Source of the DNA: Eleginops maclovinus
Lineage: Eukaryota; Chordata; Actinopteri; Perciformes; Eleginopidae
Direction of reading: 5' to 3'
DNA: 64,000 nt
Assembly: GCF_036324505.1 (NCBI RefSeq)
Contig: NC_086352.1
Span: 20,739,637-20,803,636, forward strand
In this document: positions 1 to 10,583 of the stretch, in pieces
Numbering within the stretch: the first letter of the stretch is position 1
How the letters are laid out: each line of letters begins with the position of its first letter
Program-made: the position numbers and the translations under genes
Notes under the pieces: model-generated
Told to the model about the DNA's origin: nothing
The model's input: only the letters and a program-made list of their open reading frames with translations
The model's database searches: none

Positions 1-2142
1 GTCATGTGCTGTGTAAAGTCATTCTTACTTTGGGTTTTGTGTAGTTTAAATCAATGCCAAAGCAGCTACACGTCATATTCTTTTTTATGACAACAACATA
101 TCAAGTGAAAACAATAAAATAGAGTGGCAATGTGAACTCAGTGATGAACATACAGAAAATTGTTACATGATTTTGCAGTTTCCCTAGATAACAATATTCA
201 ACTCATTGTTTTGCCTTTTAGCCCTCAATTTTAATGTTAGCATTCAATCTTACAAGTCCCACTCCTTTCATAAAGTTGTTTTCGGCAAAATCGCTCTTAT
301 TCCCCATTGAACACTATATGCTCAGCACCAAAGAGAAAGACAGACACAGCTTGTTTCCACAGTTTGACTCTTAACAAGGAAGCAGCAAGGGATAAACACA
401 CAAAACAAGTATTTTATTCCTTACACTTGCGCTGTGGTGAAGGTGCCTCAGGCTACAGTAATGATTTCTGCAATTTTAGTCAACAATTTCTATTGTGATA
501 AATATTGCTTAATGTTATTAAAGTATGAGTTAATGCTAATCGTATTCATTGTAAATACTTAAATAATTCAGTTGAGGTTAGTTTTGCTGCTGATGTTAGC
601 TGTTTTGAGACACATTAAAACGACTATTAGGTTAACAGTGCTTGTTTTCTGTTAATTCAGTTTTGAATTTGTAAATTAGATCGTTTGAGTTAGATTTGTA
701 TTTTATTTTCGGTGTTACTACTGGTGTGCTTGGGCTGGAATAATGATTTTAACATGCTGGAGTTGTGGCGCTGCTTTGAGTTAGAGCTGAACCAGCCAGC
801 CAGCTCCTACCTGAAGGCCACACACGCAGACCTCATCCAACAGACAATAAAAAAGCATGCCAACCACCTGCAGTATGTCAGCTTCAGGGTATGAACTAAT
901 GATGAAGAGGAGATGGGGGGTAAAGTGATAAAAAATGGAAGTGAAGTGAATTTTTCTGAATGTTCAGTTTGAGTAAAATACACTAGGTTTTTATTTTCTT
1001 TGTTCATGCTGCTCTGTTAGACAGCAGCAGAGAGTCGGCAGGGGCAGCATGCAACTTCCTCTCACAGCTGGTGAACTATTCTCTGAATATATTGGGGCTC
1101 ATCTTCACAGCCAGGCCCAGCATTATGTGTCTGCCCAAGGTACGCATCAGCCAAATTATTATTTCAATGATCATCTTTATTTGAAGGGAAAGGTTAGCCA
1201 CTCTCTTGCCTTTACAGTGACCTGGTGACACAATTTATACATAACATTTTGTAAGTTACAATTTTAGCCAATTTTAACCAAAATGTTCCTCATTATTGCG
1301 GCCGATTACTCACATGAGCTTCTCTGACCTGTAACATCATTTACAGGCCTGGCGCCAGAATGTGTGATCAGTGGCTGGTTGTTTTGAGCACCCGACCTGA
1401 CCAAAATGTGGCAATAAACTTCAGCAAAGCTAACATAAAATAAAATAAAAGGCAAGACATTTACATCCCTAAATATGAACCTTTCAGGCCTTCTTAATTG
1501 ATAGTGCTTTATAATATGGGGCCAAACCTAATTAAGCCTTTCTTTTTAATTAACCAATAAGTTACCAATTATTGGGGGTTGGGCTATAACAAACTTAATG
1601 AAACCGAACTGATATCCGTTATAGGGATATCTACCCTAATTTCTTCAGACAATTAATCTTAGGAGACAAATAATAAATAAAGTGGTATGGCTGCACATTT
1701 GAAGCTGATGTGAAAAACAGAAAGTGCTTCTGTTTCATTTATATCTCTTAAAATGTTTCACAAGCAGGTACTGACCAATGGAAGAAGTGATAGCTATTAA
1801 GGAGAGTATGATTATTAATGATTGACTAATTATGTTGGGAATATGATTTATCAAGGACAATCATAACAGACATAACGGTGCATTGGTGCAACACTTTTTA
1901 CATCCCCTAAACGGTACTTTACCTTGGGATCTCGTTAGTTACAGGAGGACACATTTCAGAGTGAATGTTGGAAGTAAAAGCACATTTATTAGCAGTCAAT
2001 GAGTTAATTGGGCAGAAGTGACTGAAAGACACGTATGTAGATAAGAGGTAACATTGATATTGAATTCTAGACATTTTCATAGTAACAATCACTCGTAATT
2101 GTTACTATGAAACATGTTGGCATGAGACCCAACGTCTGCATA
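1..2142. other. Upstream flank of lims1, no confirmed gene
   Basis: AT-rich DNA. Two short open stretches with splice-like borders occur at about 740-892 and 1021-1139, but their reading phases do not join, so I do not call a gene. A perfect 15-base hairpin lies at 2075-2112. No dispersed repeat could be delimited in the rest. Confidence 0.5.
2075..2112. repeat. Perfect inverted repeat, 15-bp arms, 8-base loop
   Basis: Arms 2075-2089 (tttcatagtaacaat) and 2098-2112 (its exact reverse complement) flank the loop 2090-2097. It could be a remnant of a terminal-inverted-repeat element or a chance hairpin. Confidence 0.75.
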
Positions 2143-2286
2143 ATAAGTACTTTTGATGTTAATACTTGTGTACTTTTACTTGATTATCCTTTTGAATGCA
2201 GGACTTATACTTGTAACAGAGTATTCCTACATTCTGGTACTTGTACTTTTACTCTATAAAGATCTGAGTATTTCTCCCACCTCTGG
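2143..2286 (-). mobile_element. hAT-type non-autonomous repeat fragment (TACTTTTACTT-rich)
   Basis: Repeated short motifs (acttgtgtacttttacttg, ggacttatacttgtaacag) run up to a terminus that reads ccacctctg on the + strand, i.e. CAGAGGTGG on the - strand. The same terminus opens the element at 22268. I recognise this as a common teleost dispersed repeat. The other end was not delimited. It lies about 190 bases upstream of the lims1 start codon, next to or within the promoter/5' UTR. Confidence 0.6.
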
Positions 2287-2476
2287 ACACTCCCCCAGTG
2301 TGTGTCCAGAAGCTACTGTTCGCTCTCTCAGGCTCTGCTGGGAGTGGAAGACACGGCGCTACTGCCTCCTGCATTCACTTGAAAACTTTTCACAACTTCA
2401 GCGAAAGGAACAGGCACACACACCAACAGATGTCAGTTTTTGAACTACCTTTTTAAGACTGTCGTGCTGAGAGGTG

Positions 2477-3232
2477 ATGCTTGGTGTTGCTGGGATGACG
2501 GGCAGGTAAGACTTTTCATTAGCTTGCTAACGTTAGCTTGTAGCAAACCTGCACAGCCGCTAGCTTTACCTAGCAAACTAGCTTGCCAACGTAACCATTG
2601 GGGTGAAGTTAGCTAACCCTTTTTAAGGCGACAATAGTATAATTATGAATTTCGGGGTCACAGTTTAAAAGTTGGTTTATTTCTGACGTAATGATGCGTT
2701 ATAGTTTGTTAAATAATATTAGAAGACATAGCTGTGTGGGTGTTCCTCCCCTGATTTAGAGCTATCTTTATGAGTAACATGCTAGCTAGCGTTTTAATGT
2801 TTTTTGTTGTTGTAAAATAATGGGTAATATTAGCACTCCCCTTCCCTGATCAGAAAGACAATTCAGTTTGACAAGTTAATTTGAAGTTACTCAAATATAG
2901 CAAATTATTCCATTGCTACCATCGTACCTCTGTTTTTAAATTACTATTGTTTTTTTTCCATTTCGACTTTAAAGTGTTGCTGTATAGGCTACTTGTTTTT
3001 AACATGTTAATCCATATGTGTTCAAAGGTGCTGTACAACTCAAGTTTATAATTATTATTCAGTTTTCAATTATTATTTTGTAGTGGGGGAAATTACAGAA
3101 ACTAAAATGTAATTACTTGGATCGTGAGCTACTGTAGTTTTATTTTGCAGCTTAACTTAAATAGTTTCGGTATTTACCAAACTACTCTAAAAAAAACTTG
3201 TAAGATGTGGCATAGCACTCAACTGTACATTA

Positions 3233-3310
<78 letters not shown>

Positions 3311-6300
3311 TGTGAGGCTGCTCATCGTCCCTCAGCTATGTTTCAGTACATCTACTCCTTTACCAAATTAGGCTCTGGCGGTGCAGTGAGTAACAGTGTT
3401 AGTGAGTTCCCCAAATGATTCACAAATGATTTCCCCCTCTCCATGGTGACAGCTGCTAAAGCTCAGTTGTAGGAGTTATGTGAGAAATGATAAACACTGG
3501 TCCGCCTTGCATCCCAGTTATTTGTCAGCCTAACAGTTCAAAGGGGGACTCTGGGGAAGTAATGTATTAATATGTATTTTGTTGTCTCATGCAACAGCAT
3601 TGCTAATGCCCTGGCCAGTGCGGCCTGTGAGCGATGTAAGAGCGGCTTTGCTGCTACGGAGAAGATTGTGAATAGTAATGGAGAGCTGTACCATGAGCAG
3701 TGCTTTGTGTGTGCCCAGTGTTTTCAGCAGTTCCCAGAAGGACTTTTCTATGAGGTAGTGCACAAAATGATAATTGAAAATAATTTCACATATCAACACA
3801 ATGCTAAACCATACTCCTGTCTTTCTCTTGAGTTAAGTGTTTTCAATCTTTTTCTATTCACAGTTTGAAGGAAGAAAATATTGTGAACATGACTTCCAGA
3901 TGCTCTTTGCTCCTTGCTGTCACCAATGTGGTGAGTGTTAGAGGTCTTCATTCATTTAGGGCTTGCACTAGTGTTGGTGGGAATGTGTGGATCCCACTTT
4001 GTGTAAAGAATAAAATATCTTGTGTCCAGATGTATTATGGCCTCATCTGGATGTAATTGGGCTCTACATAGAATACATCTCATGTGCCTCAAGTGATGAT
4101 TTTGTGTATTGTACAGAGTTCCTTGCACCGCTTTCTTTTTTGGTGCAATGCAGTACAGTACATATGTGCATGTAAGCATCACTGACCTTGTTAGAGAGTT
4201 CAGATCCTCACTGATCTTTAAGTCTAATCATACTTTTATTTAGAACTTCCCACTTGTGTTTAGATTACCCATGATGCATGTTAGTGCTCCATAAGCCTAA
4301 TTTAAATACTAGTGGACTATGTCCAGGGAGAGACAAACATGCTGTAATTAATATACATGGACAATTAAAATGCGTTTAACATTAAAGTGTCACTCTGAGA
4401 ACCCTATAAAAACACTGCAGAGCATTGGAGAAACCGCAGGACTCCCAAATGGAGCTCATTATGAACTACTGTACATTATCTAAAAAATATAATTCTGTCT
4501 CAATAAATGTTGTAAAAGTCCAACTTAGACTCAAATTGCTGTCTCACTTATTGGTTTCCCTCAGGGGAGTTCATCATTGGTCGTGTCATTAAGGCCATGA
4601 ACAATAGTTGGCACCCCGACTGCTTCTGCTGTGACATTTGCCAGGCTGTGCTTGCAGATGTGGGGTTTGTCAAAAATGCTGGCAGGTGCGTATCTTATTT
4701 TATTACATTCTTTTTATAACACTGCAGCACCCTGTGAATCAGGCAGGTTACACACGTCAGGCTGCTGACTCAATTTTTATTGAAGTATTGACATTTTAAG
4801 GAGCTGTGGTAGAGTATGTTAAACCGTTATGTTATACTGATTATACTTTCTTGACACCCCTAACATTTTGTCCTCCTTCATTTACCTCAGGCACCTATGT
4901 CGCCCGTGCCATAACCGCGAGAAAGCTCGGGGCCTGGGCAAGTACATTTGCCAGAAGTGCCACGCCATCATTGAAGAGCAGCCGCTGATCTTTAAGAATG
5001 ACCCCTATCACCCAGACCACTTCAACTGCAGCAATTGTGGGTCAGTCTTCCCATACCAACCTATTATTGAGTGCAGAACACGGAACACTCTTCAGAATAT
5101 ATTACCACATAAAAATGATCTTAATGTGTTTTTAATATTCGTGTGTCTACAGGAAGGAATTGACAGTTGAAGCCAGGGAACTGAAGGGAGAGCTCTACTG
5201 TTTGCCCTGCCACGACAAGATGGGTGTACCGATCTGTGGTGCGTGTAGGAGACCCATCGAGGGCCGTGTTGTCAACGCTATGGGCAAGCAGTGGCATGTG
5301 GAGGTTTGTCAACATAAGACAATGTATAATACACTCAATACAACATTACATTTGTGTCTTTGATGTTTTGATGCAGGGTTCACATTAGGAATTTGCTCAT
5401 CCTATTAAAGTACATTGAATTGTCACCTTGATGTGTCGAACCCAGATAGAGGTCAACAATAGGGACCATTAAATCTAAATAAATAAATAATAATATAACA
5501 AAAGGATTGCCATTTGGTAATGCAAGTGTTTCTGGTAAATTCTTCTGCACACTGAAAGTTTGACCAAATGGAGTATGGTCAGTAAGACCTCTGACTGTGG
5601 TTGATAATAGTGGTAAAATGTAATTTCTACCCCTTTTTGCAGTTGATATATTGTATGTTTAGACTTCACACTGATGAACTTTACATTCAGTAACATTACC
5701 TATGCATTTTAATCAATTACATGTTCTTAATTTTGTACCAAAAGACTGTTAATGAGATCACTTGAGGAAGAAGGAGAAATGTGAGCAGTTTAAAAAAGAG
5801 AAGTTATTCTGAGGCTGAATAAGTTCACTGTCAATGTGTGTGGAGGTTTCAAAATGTCATACTGTTCCAGAGACTGTCAACAGCAGATGATGATTTTAGC
5901 TACACTTCAGGATACAACAGTAATATTTCCCAATAGGTCAGGTCTATCACTTACTAAAAAAATCTCAGTAAACATATTCATATGAGGCTCATGTATTATT
6001 CATGTTGTATAGGCTCCTGCTCCTCCAGTCAGTTTCTCATGCCTTCATTAGAAGTTTTCTCTCTCTCCCTCAGCAACATTTGTTTTTGTTTACAGCATTT
6101 CGTATGTGCCAAGTGTGAGAAGCCTTTCCTCGGTCATCGGCATTATGAGAGGAAGGGGTTGGCTTACTGTGAGACTCATTATAACCAGGTAAGAAACACA
6201 AGTGCAGGGAAAATAATGACACTGGAGGACATGACGGACATCATGATGTTAGCATCCCTTGTTGAACAGAAACCCACTCTCCTTGTTTCTCTGTCATCCA

Positions 6301-7739
6301 GCTCTTCGGCGACGTGTGCTATCACTGCAACCGTGTGATTGAAGGCGATGGTGAGTATGAATATAATCAAGCTCACATTTAGTACATTGTATTTAATCAT
6401 TTACATAGCATTTGGAGTTGAATGTTCATCATTTCCTGTTTTCTTCTCAGTGGTTTCTGCTCTCAACAAGGCCTGGTGTGTCAGTTGTTTCTCATGCTCC
6501 ACCTGCAACACAAAACTCACCCTCAAGTAAGTGATGTGGCTCATCAATAGCCTCTTTGTTTACTAACTTATTGCGTACAATACTACCAGTTTTTCACCAG
6601 TTGTCTCTAACATTTAACCCCTACTCCCGTCTTAACACTGTATCTTCTACAACAAGTCTTCCCTTTTCTGCTCTTCCCAACTTTTCTTCAAATTTCTCCT
6701 CTTACATGCTTCACTTCACTTCCTGGTTACTCAGAGATAAGTTTGTTGAAATTGATCTGAAGCCGGTGTGCAAGCACTGCTATGAGCACATGCCCGAGGA
6801 GCTGAAACGCCGCCTGGCTCGACGTGAGCTCGATGCCAAAGAGCGCAAGAAAAGACCGGCTGTCTAGTTATGATTCTTTACTCACCACTCCGTCCGTTGG
6901 TTGGTGCTTTCCCTGCCTCCTCTTCTCTTATTCTGTGCTGGTACGTGCCTGGCAGCATGGCCTGATGTCATTTGTCTGGCACAATGTTGGCACAAGCTTA
7001 TGAATATGGCTGTTAAAATTGTATTTGCTTAAGATTGTCTTATAATTAGTTTTTTTTTAATATAAAATGAAAATAAATCAAATCATTATACATTCACAGT
7101 CCAAAATGACATGTTTAAATATCTTGTTTATTCCAATTGATGGCCTAAATCCAAAAAGACATTCAACACATCTTCTCCATTTGCTTGCTTTTGGCTATTT
7201 GCATGTGTTTTTTAAGTTGCTGTATGCTGAGCTCTCAGAATTGCCGTATTTTTTACCATATTCACTCGACATAGGTGTTTATTCAATCTGTAGATAGTTT
7301 TATAGCTTAATTTACTAATTGTTTCAGCCCCACTTCCATCAATTTTCATGCTTATTTTTGAGTGGGATAAGTAATTGCTACACTAAAGGACAGAGCTGCA
7401 TACATTTTCCATGGTTTGCAAGATAGTTCCCTGACGTGTTGCTTCCGTGTGTGTCCCTAATGCTGATGAGGAGACATCGAAATAAATGTAACACTGCAGT
7501 GATGATTATGTTAAGAGAAAGATAATGCAGCTGGTAGGGAAATCAAAAAGGTCAATAAGGGCCGTGACGAGCCATTGGTTTACATATTTAGTGTTGACGG
7601 TGTCTCTCTTTCCTTTCTTTGCAGGAACAAATTTGTTGAGTTTGACATGAAGCCTGTGTGTAAAAAGTGTTATGAGAAGTTTCCTCTGGAGCTGAAGAAA
7701 AGGCTGAAGAAGCTGGCTGAGTCGTTGGGACGCAAGTAA
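2477..7739 (+). CDS. lims1: PINCH-1 / LIMS1, five-LIM-domain focal adhesion adaptor (10 coding exons)
   Basis: Coding exons seen with GT-AG borders and matching phases: 2477-2505, 3598-3754, 3864-3930, 4565-4685, 4891-5040, 5153-5303, 6096-6188, 6302-6350, 6451-6526 and a last exon at 6735-6867 (341 aa) or 7625-7739 (335 aa). The protein starts [18 protein letters not shown] and has five LIM domains with paired Cys/His zinc ligands at about residues 20-72, 81-131, 145-194, 203-253 and 262-313. Family knowledge: PINCH joins integrin-linked kinase (through LIM1) and parvin in the IPP complex at integrin adhesions, and LIM4 binds NCK2. The start was chosen because ATG at 2477 gives the conserved MLGVA leader that joins in phase to exon 2. 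LIM1-LIM3 resemble LIMS1 more than LIMS2. No stop or frameshift was seen. Identity is secure; the exact 5' UTR is not. Confidence 0.95.
3237..3310. repeat. Compound microsatellite (GT)n(GA)n in lims1 intron 1
   Basis: GT dinucleotides run to about 3272, then GA dinucleotides with one AAG interruption. It lies about 290 bases upstream of exon 2. Confidence 0.95.
6735..6867 (+). CDS. lims1: lims1 alternative last exon A (basic tail ending KKRPAV)
   Basis: The exon follows a cag acceptor and enters in the same phase as exon B. It encodes residues 299-341: the end of LIM5 (ligands in KPVCKHC) and then a strongly basic tail of Arg/Lys/Glu ending KKRPAV and TAG. The tail resembles the long basic C-terminus known from some vertebrate LIMS1 isoforms. 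A polyadenylation signal AATAAA lies at 7072-7077 and another at 7481-7486, both before exon B, so this exon can end a transcript by itself. Confidence 0.88.
7072..7077 (+). promoter_or_regulatory. lims1: Polyadenylation signal for lims1 exon A isoform
   Basis: AATAAA about 205 bases after the exon A stop codon, in AT-rich 3' UTR. A second AATAAA at 7481-7486 is an alternative. Confidence 0.5.
7625..7739 (+). CDS. lims1: lims1 alternative last exon B ([10 protein letters not shown] tail)
   Basis: After ttgcag at 7619-7624 this exon enters in the same phase as exon A and encodes [19 protein letters not shown] and a short basic helix ending LGRK, then TAA. This matches the canonical C-terminus of vertebrate PINCH-1. 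It repeats the role of exon A (the last LIM5 ligands KPVCKKC), so the two exons are mutually exclusive ends, not successive exons. The bases CGCAA|gtaag at the stop also form a good donor (see the candidate mini-exon at 8010-8025). Confidence 0.9.
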
Positions 7740-8009
7740 GCTGCTTTCTGCCAAACAACCTGCAAATGCTATGCCTGTGATGGTAGAATAACTGCTGCAT
7801 GTCAACGCAAGGACGCGGTCTTATAAAGGTACACCAGTATTAATAATCTGGGATCCATTTAAACATTAAATATATATCACTGTGGTGTTGTTCTAAAGGT
7901 GCCTGTTAGCAGTCTTTTTTTTAACCTTTTGTTTCTTCTATATGCAAATGTTTTTATTTTTATGAATCATTCCTAAATTGTCCAAATGACTTTTTCTCTC
8001 CTCAAACAG

Positions 8010-8025
8010 ACACGTGGTGATGTAG
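8010..8025 (+). CDS. lims1: Candidate extra terminal mini-exon of lims1 (adds HVVM)
   Basis: A pyrimidine-rich tract ends in aaacag at 8009. If exon B is spliced at CGCAA|gtaag (after 7735), joining to 8010 keeps the frame and encodes K-H-V-V-M followed by TAG at 8023-8025. The splice sites are visible, but there is no proof of use, and the unspliced reading of exon B already gives the canonical terminus. Confidence 0.3.
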
Positions 8026-8422
8026 TTCATTTGACTTAACCATGAGCATAATTGCCAACTGCAAGTCTAAAATGATCTTGGAATTAGAAAAAAATGATTG
8101 ACATTATATTGATTTACACGTGTGCCTTGAATATATGAACTGTGTCTTAAAATGCGAATTACGGTTAAATGTGAGTTACCTGCAGCTATTGTTATGCCTT
8201 ATTATATCAATTTTAATTAGACAAAGTATCATTTTAAAGCAAAATGTTACTAGCCTTTTAATTGTTGCTCTTTTTTTACCTCAGTATGATTAATAACAAC
8301 ACAACCACTGTATTCATGAGGATGTTGTAATGATGCATCCTCTGATAAAGTGTTTCAAGAAAGAGCCTTTACCAGGAGCAAGGCTCATATACTAAACCTT
8401 ACGTGTTAATGAATCCACTGGA

Positions 8423-8428
8423 AATAAA
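8423..8428 (+). promoter_or_regulatory. lims1: Polyadenylation signal for lims1 exon B isoform
   Basis: AATAAA about 680 bases after the exon B stop, followed by a TG/T-rich stretch, as expected for a 3' end. No further exon of this gene is seen beyond it. Confidence 0.5.
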
Positions 8429-9719
8429 ATGAATATAAAATGTTGATGAACTCGTGCCTCTTGTCACTTTTCTATCCACCTGTCTCCACAGGAATGTTTG
8501 ACTGAAATAATTGCTGTCTGATTTTTCACAGCTCCTTAATCCCAATGTTTTGAAACAAACAAATATGAGATTAGAAAAGATACAAATCCTCTGTTTAAAA
8601 ATAAATTAACCTCCAGTATGTACTGAATGTTTTGAAGATGTGTGATAGTGAAATGTTATTGCTTGTACTGTAAATGCCTCAGTTTGTGAGCCTCATATTT
8701 CTAAATTAACGTTTGCAACTTTCCAAGGGAAATAGTTCAAAGGAATCCAAATGAAATGAACCCGTCAGCTGATTATGCACCATGAGAACACTTTGATGTA
8801 GAAATATCATTACTGAGTCAGCACATTGCCTGGGCAAAAGTATTTAGAAAAAGGAAGAAATGCTACTGAAAAAACATTTGCTTTGATGAGCCTTTTTATT
8901 TTTGGTTACTCTTGCATTTTATTGTAAGGACTTACATTTTATTGAGTTTCCTGAATCATTCACTTACAGATCCCCGCACCATATACAGTAATTATATTTA
9001 TGTTTTCTTAAGGATCATCAAGTATTCGTAAACATAGTACATTTAAATTGGTCAAATATCAAATATATTCTGGCAAAACCTGTCCTGCCTCTGAAGTGCA
9101 ATCCCTCTGTCCATGCATCAAAAGGATTTCAACAACCTGAACATAAAGTTGTTTGTGTATGGCATGGGCAGATCACACACCTTGTAATAAACATTCATGG
9201 ATTTGGGAGTAAAGTTACTGTACAAACAATTAAAAAAAGGTCAACACAAATTTGAATCTAAAAGCTAAAATCAGTTTGCAATGTTCTGCATTAAGGAGCC
9301 TCCCGATCAACCGCCTTAACGTGCTTATACACAGGAGAGGGTGTTACAGTCACAACATGGAAGAATACCGGTATAAAGCGGTATACAACGTTTTGTTCAG
9401 ATAAGCGAAGGCCCACATCAGAATGGATCATGCTTGTCATATGCCAATCTCCTAGAGGCTGAATCATGTTAATCGTTGTCACATAGCTTATCATACGCCT
9501 AAAACAGTGTGTCCTGTTCTTCTAATCTTACATCCTGTCATATACACTGTAATAAACTTGGGCCTTCATGATCATGTGCACCTCTGTCATTGAAAGATTA
9601 CATTCAGTATTTTCCCAACAGTTTGTGTGATAGAGGAGCAGAAACAGAAAGACTGACTGTAAAATAGCACCTCTAGAGCTTCATATTTTAGACTGAGATG
9701 GTATTCTTATTTGTACATG
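8429..9719. other. Intergenic region downstream of lims1
   Basis: AT-rich DNA without a supported exon or a delimited repeat. It separates the 3' ends of two convergent genes. Confidence 0.6.
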
Positions 9720-9721
9720 TA

Positions 9722-9934
9722 CAGCTCCGGAAAAAATTAAGACGCCACTCCAAGTGGTTCTTAAATCTCAATCTCTACATGTGTGGCAGCCATTCCAGTG
9801 TCTGTTGAATTCCAACACAGAGGAATGTTGTCTGTAGTTTATAGAATACAATAAAGAAACTCCCAAGACATACCTATACATAGTAAAACCAGAGCAACTG
9901 ATAATGCTGCAGTGGTCTGTTTTTTCCAAAGCTG
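9722..9934. mobile_element. Short Tc1/mariner-type MITE, TA flanked
   Basis: The element starts CAGCTCCGGAAAAAA and ends TTTTTTCCAAAGCTG, near-perfect inverted ends, with TA on both sides (9720-9721 and 9935-9936). It is 213 bases long and has no open frame. The ends and TA duplication fit a non-autonomous Tc1/mariner-like element. Confidence 0.75.
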
Positions 9935-9938
9935 TATA

Positions 9939-9944
9939 TTTATT
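9939..9944 (-). promoter_or_regulatory. Possible polyadenylation signal of the KAP-family gene
   Basis: TTTATT on the + strand is AATAAA on the - strand, about 640 bases downstream of the stop codon at 10584. If it is used, the 3' UTR runs through the MITE at 9722-9934 only when cleavage lies beyond it. Confidence 0.25.
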
Positions 9945-10583
9945 AGTTATGGAAAATGATTTAAAGTAAAAAAGCAGTAGGTCTGTGAGTGTGTGTTCTT
10001 ATGTAACATGTTTTACAGCTTTTTGTCCTTCTGATCCTGTCTATGTGCCACCTATAATAGCACATTGATAGAAAAATACACTTACTCATAAGTCTTTCAC
10101 AGCAAACATTCTCCGTATTTATAAAAGGAAAAGCACAGGTGTTATTGGTGACAAACACTTTTACCAAAGTGTCACATTGTAGCTATGGGTGTGACTGATT
10201 TAGCATGTACAATACCAGGACCTTGAAAAAAAAGCATTAAATGTGCATTTCATAATTTGATAAAAATGAAAAATGTGTCCATGATAAACACAATTGTACG
10301 ATCACGTCTCGATCATTTCTACTTGATTGGACCTCTAGGTAACACTACATCTTTGATTGTTGGGCTTTTCTTTAAGTTAACGGACATGTATGTGAAAATC
10401 ATTAGTCACAGTTGCATGAGATTAGCAAAATCAAGTAACACGAGCCCTTGTAGCTGAACAAAGCGAATGTAATGACTTCACTGTTAATAAACTTCTGAAC
10501 TCTGCACACGTGTTGTTACTCTAAACATTGTTAATATGTGTTACAGATCATCATTTTAGGGATACTGGACATGGATTGGATTC

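Noticed and set aside
740..1139. Possible two-exon piece of another gene upstream of lims1
   Set aside because: An open stretch ending TTCAGG|gtatga and another at 1021-1139 with a good donor AAG|gtacgc look exon-like, but the phases do not join and I recognise neither peptide. It could be a pseudogene or chance.
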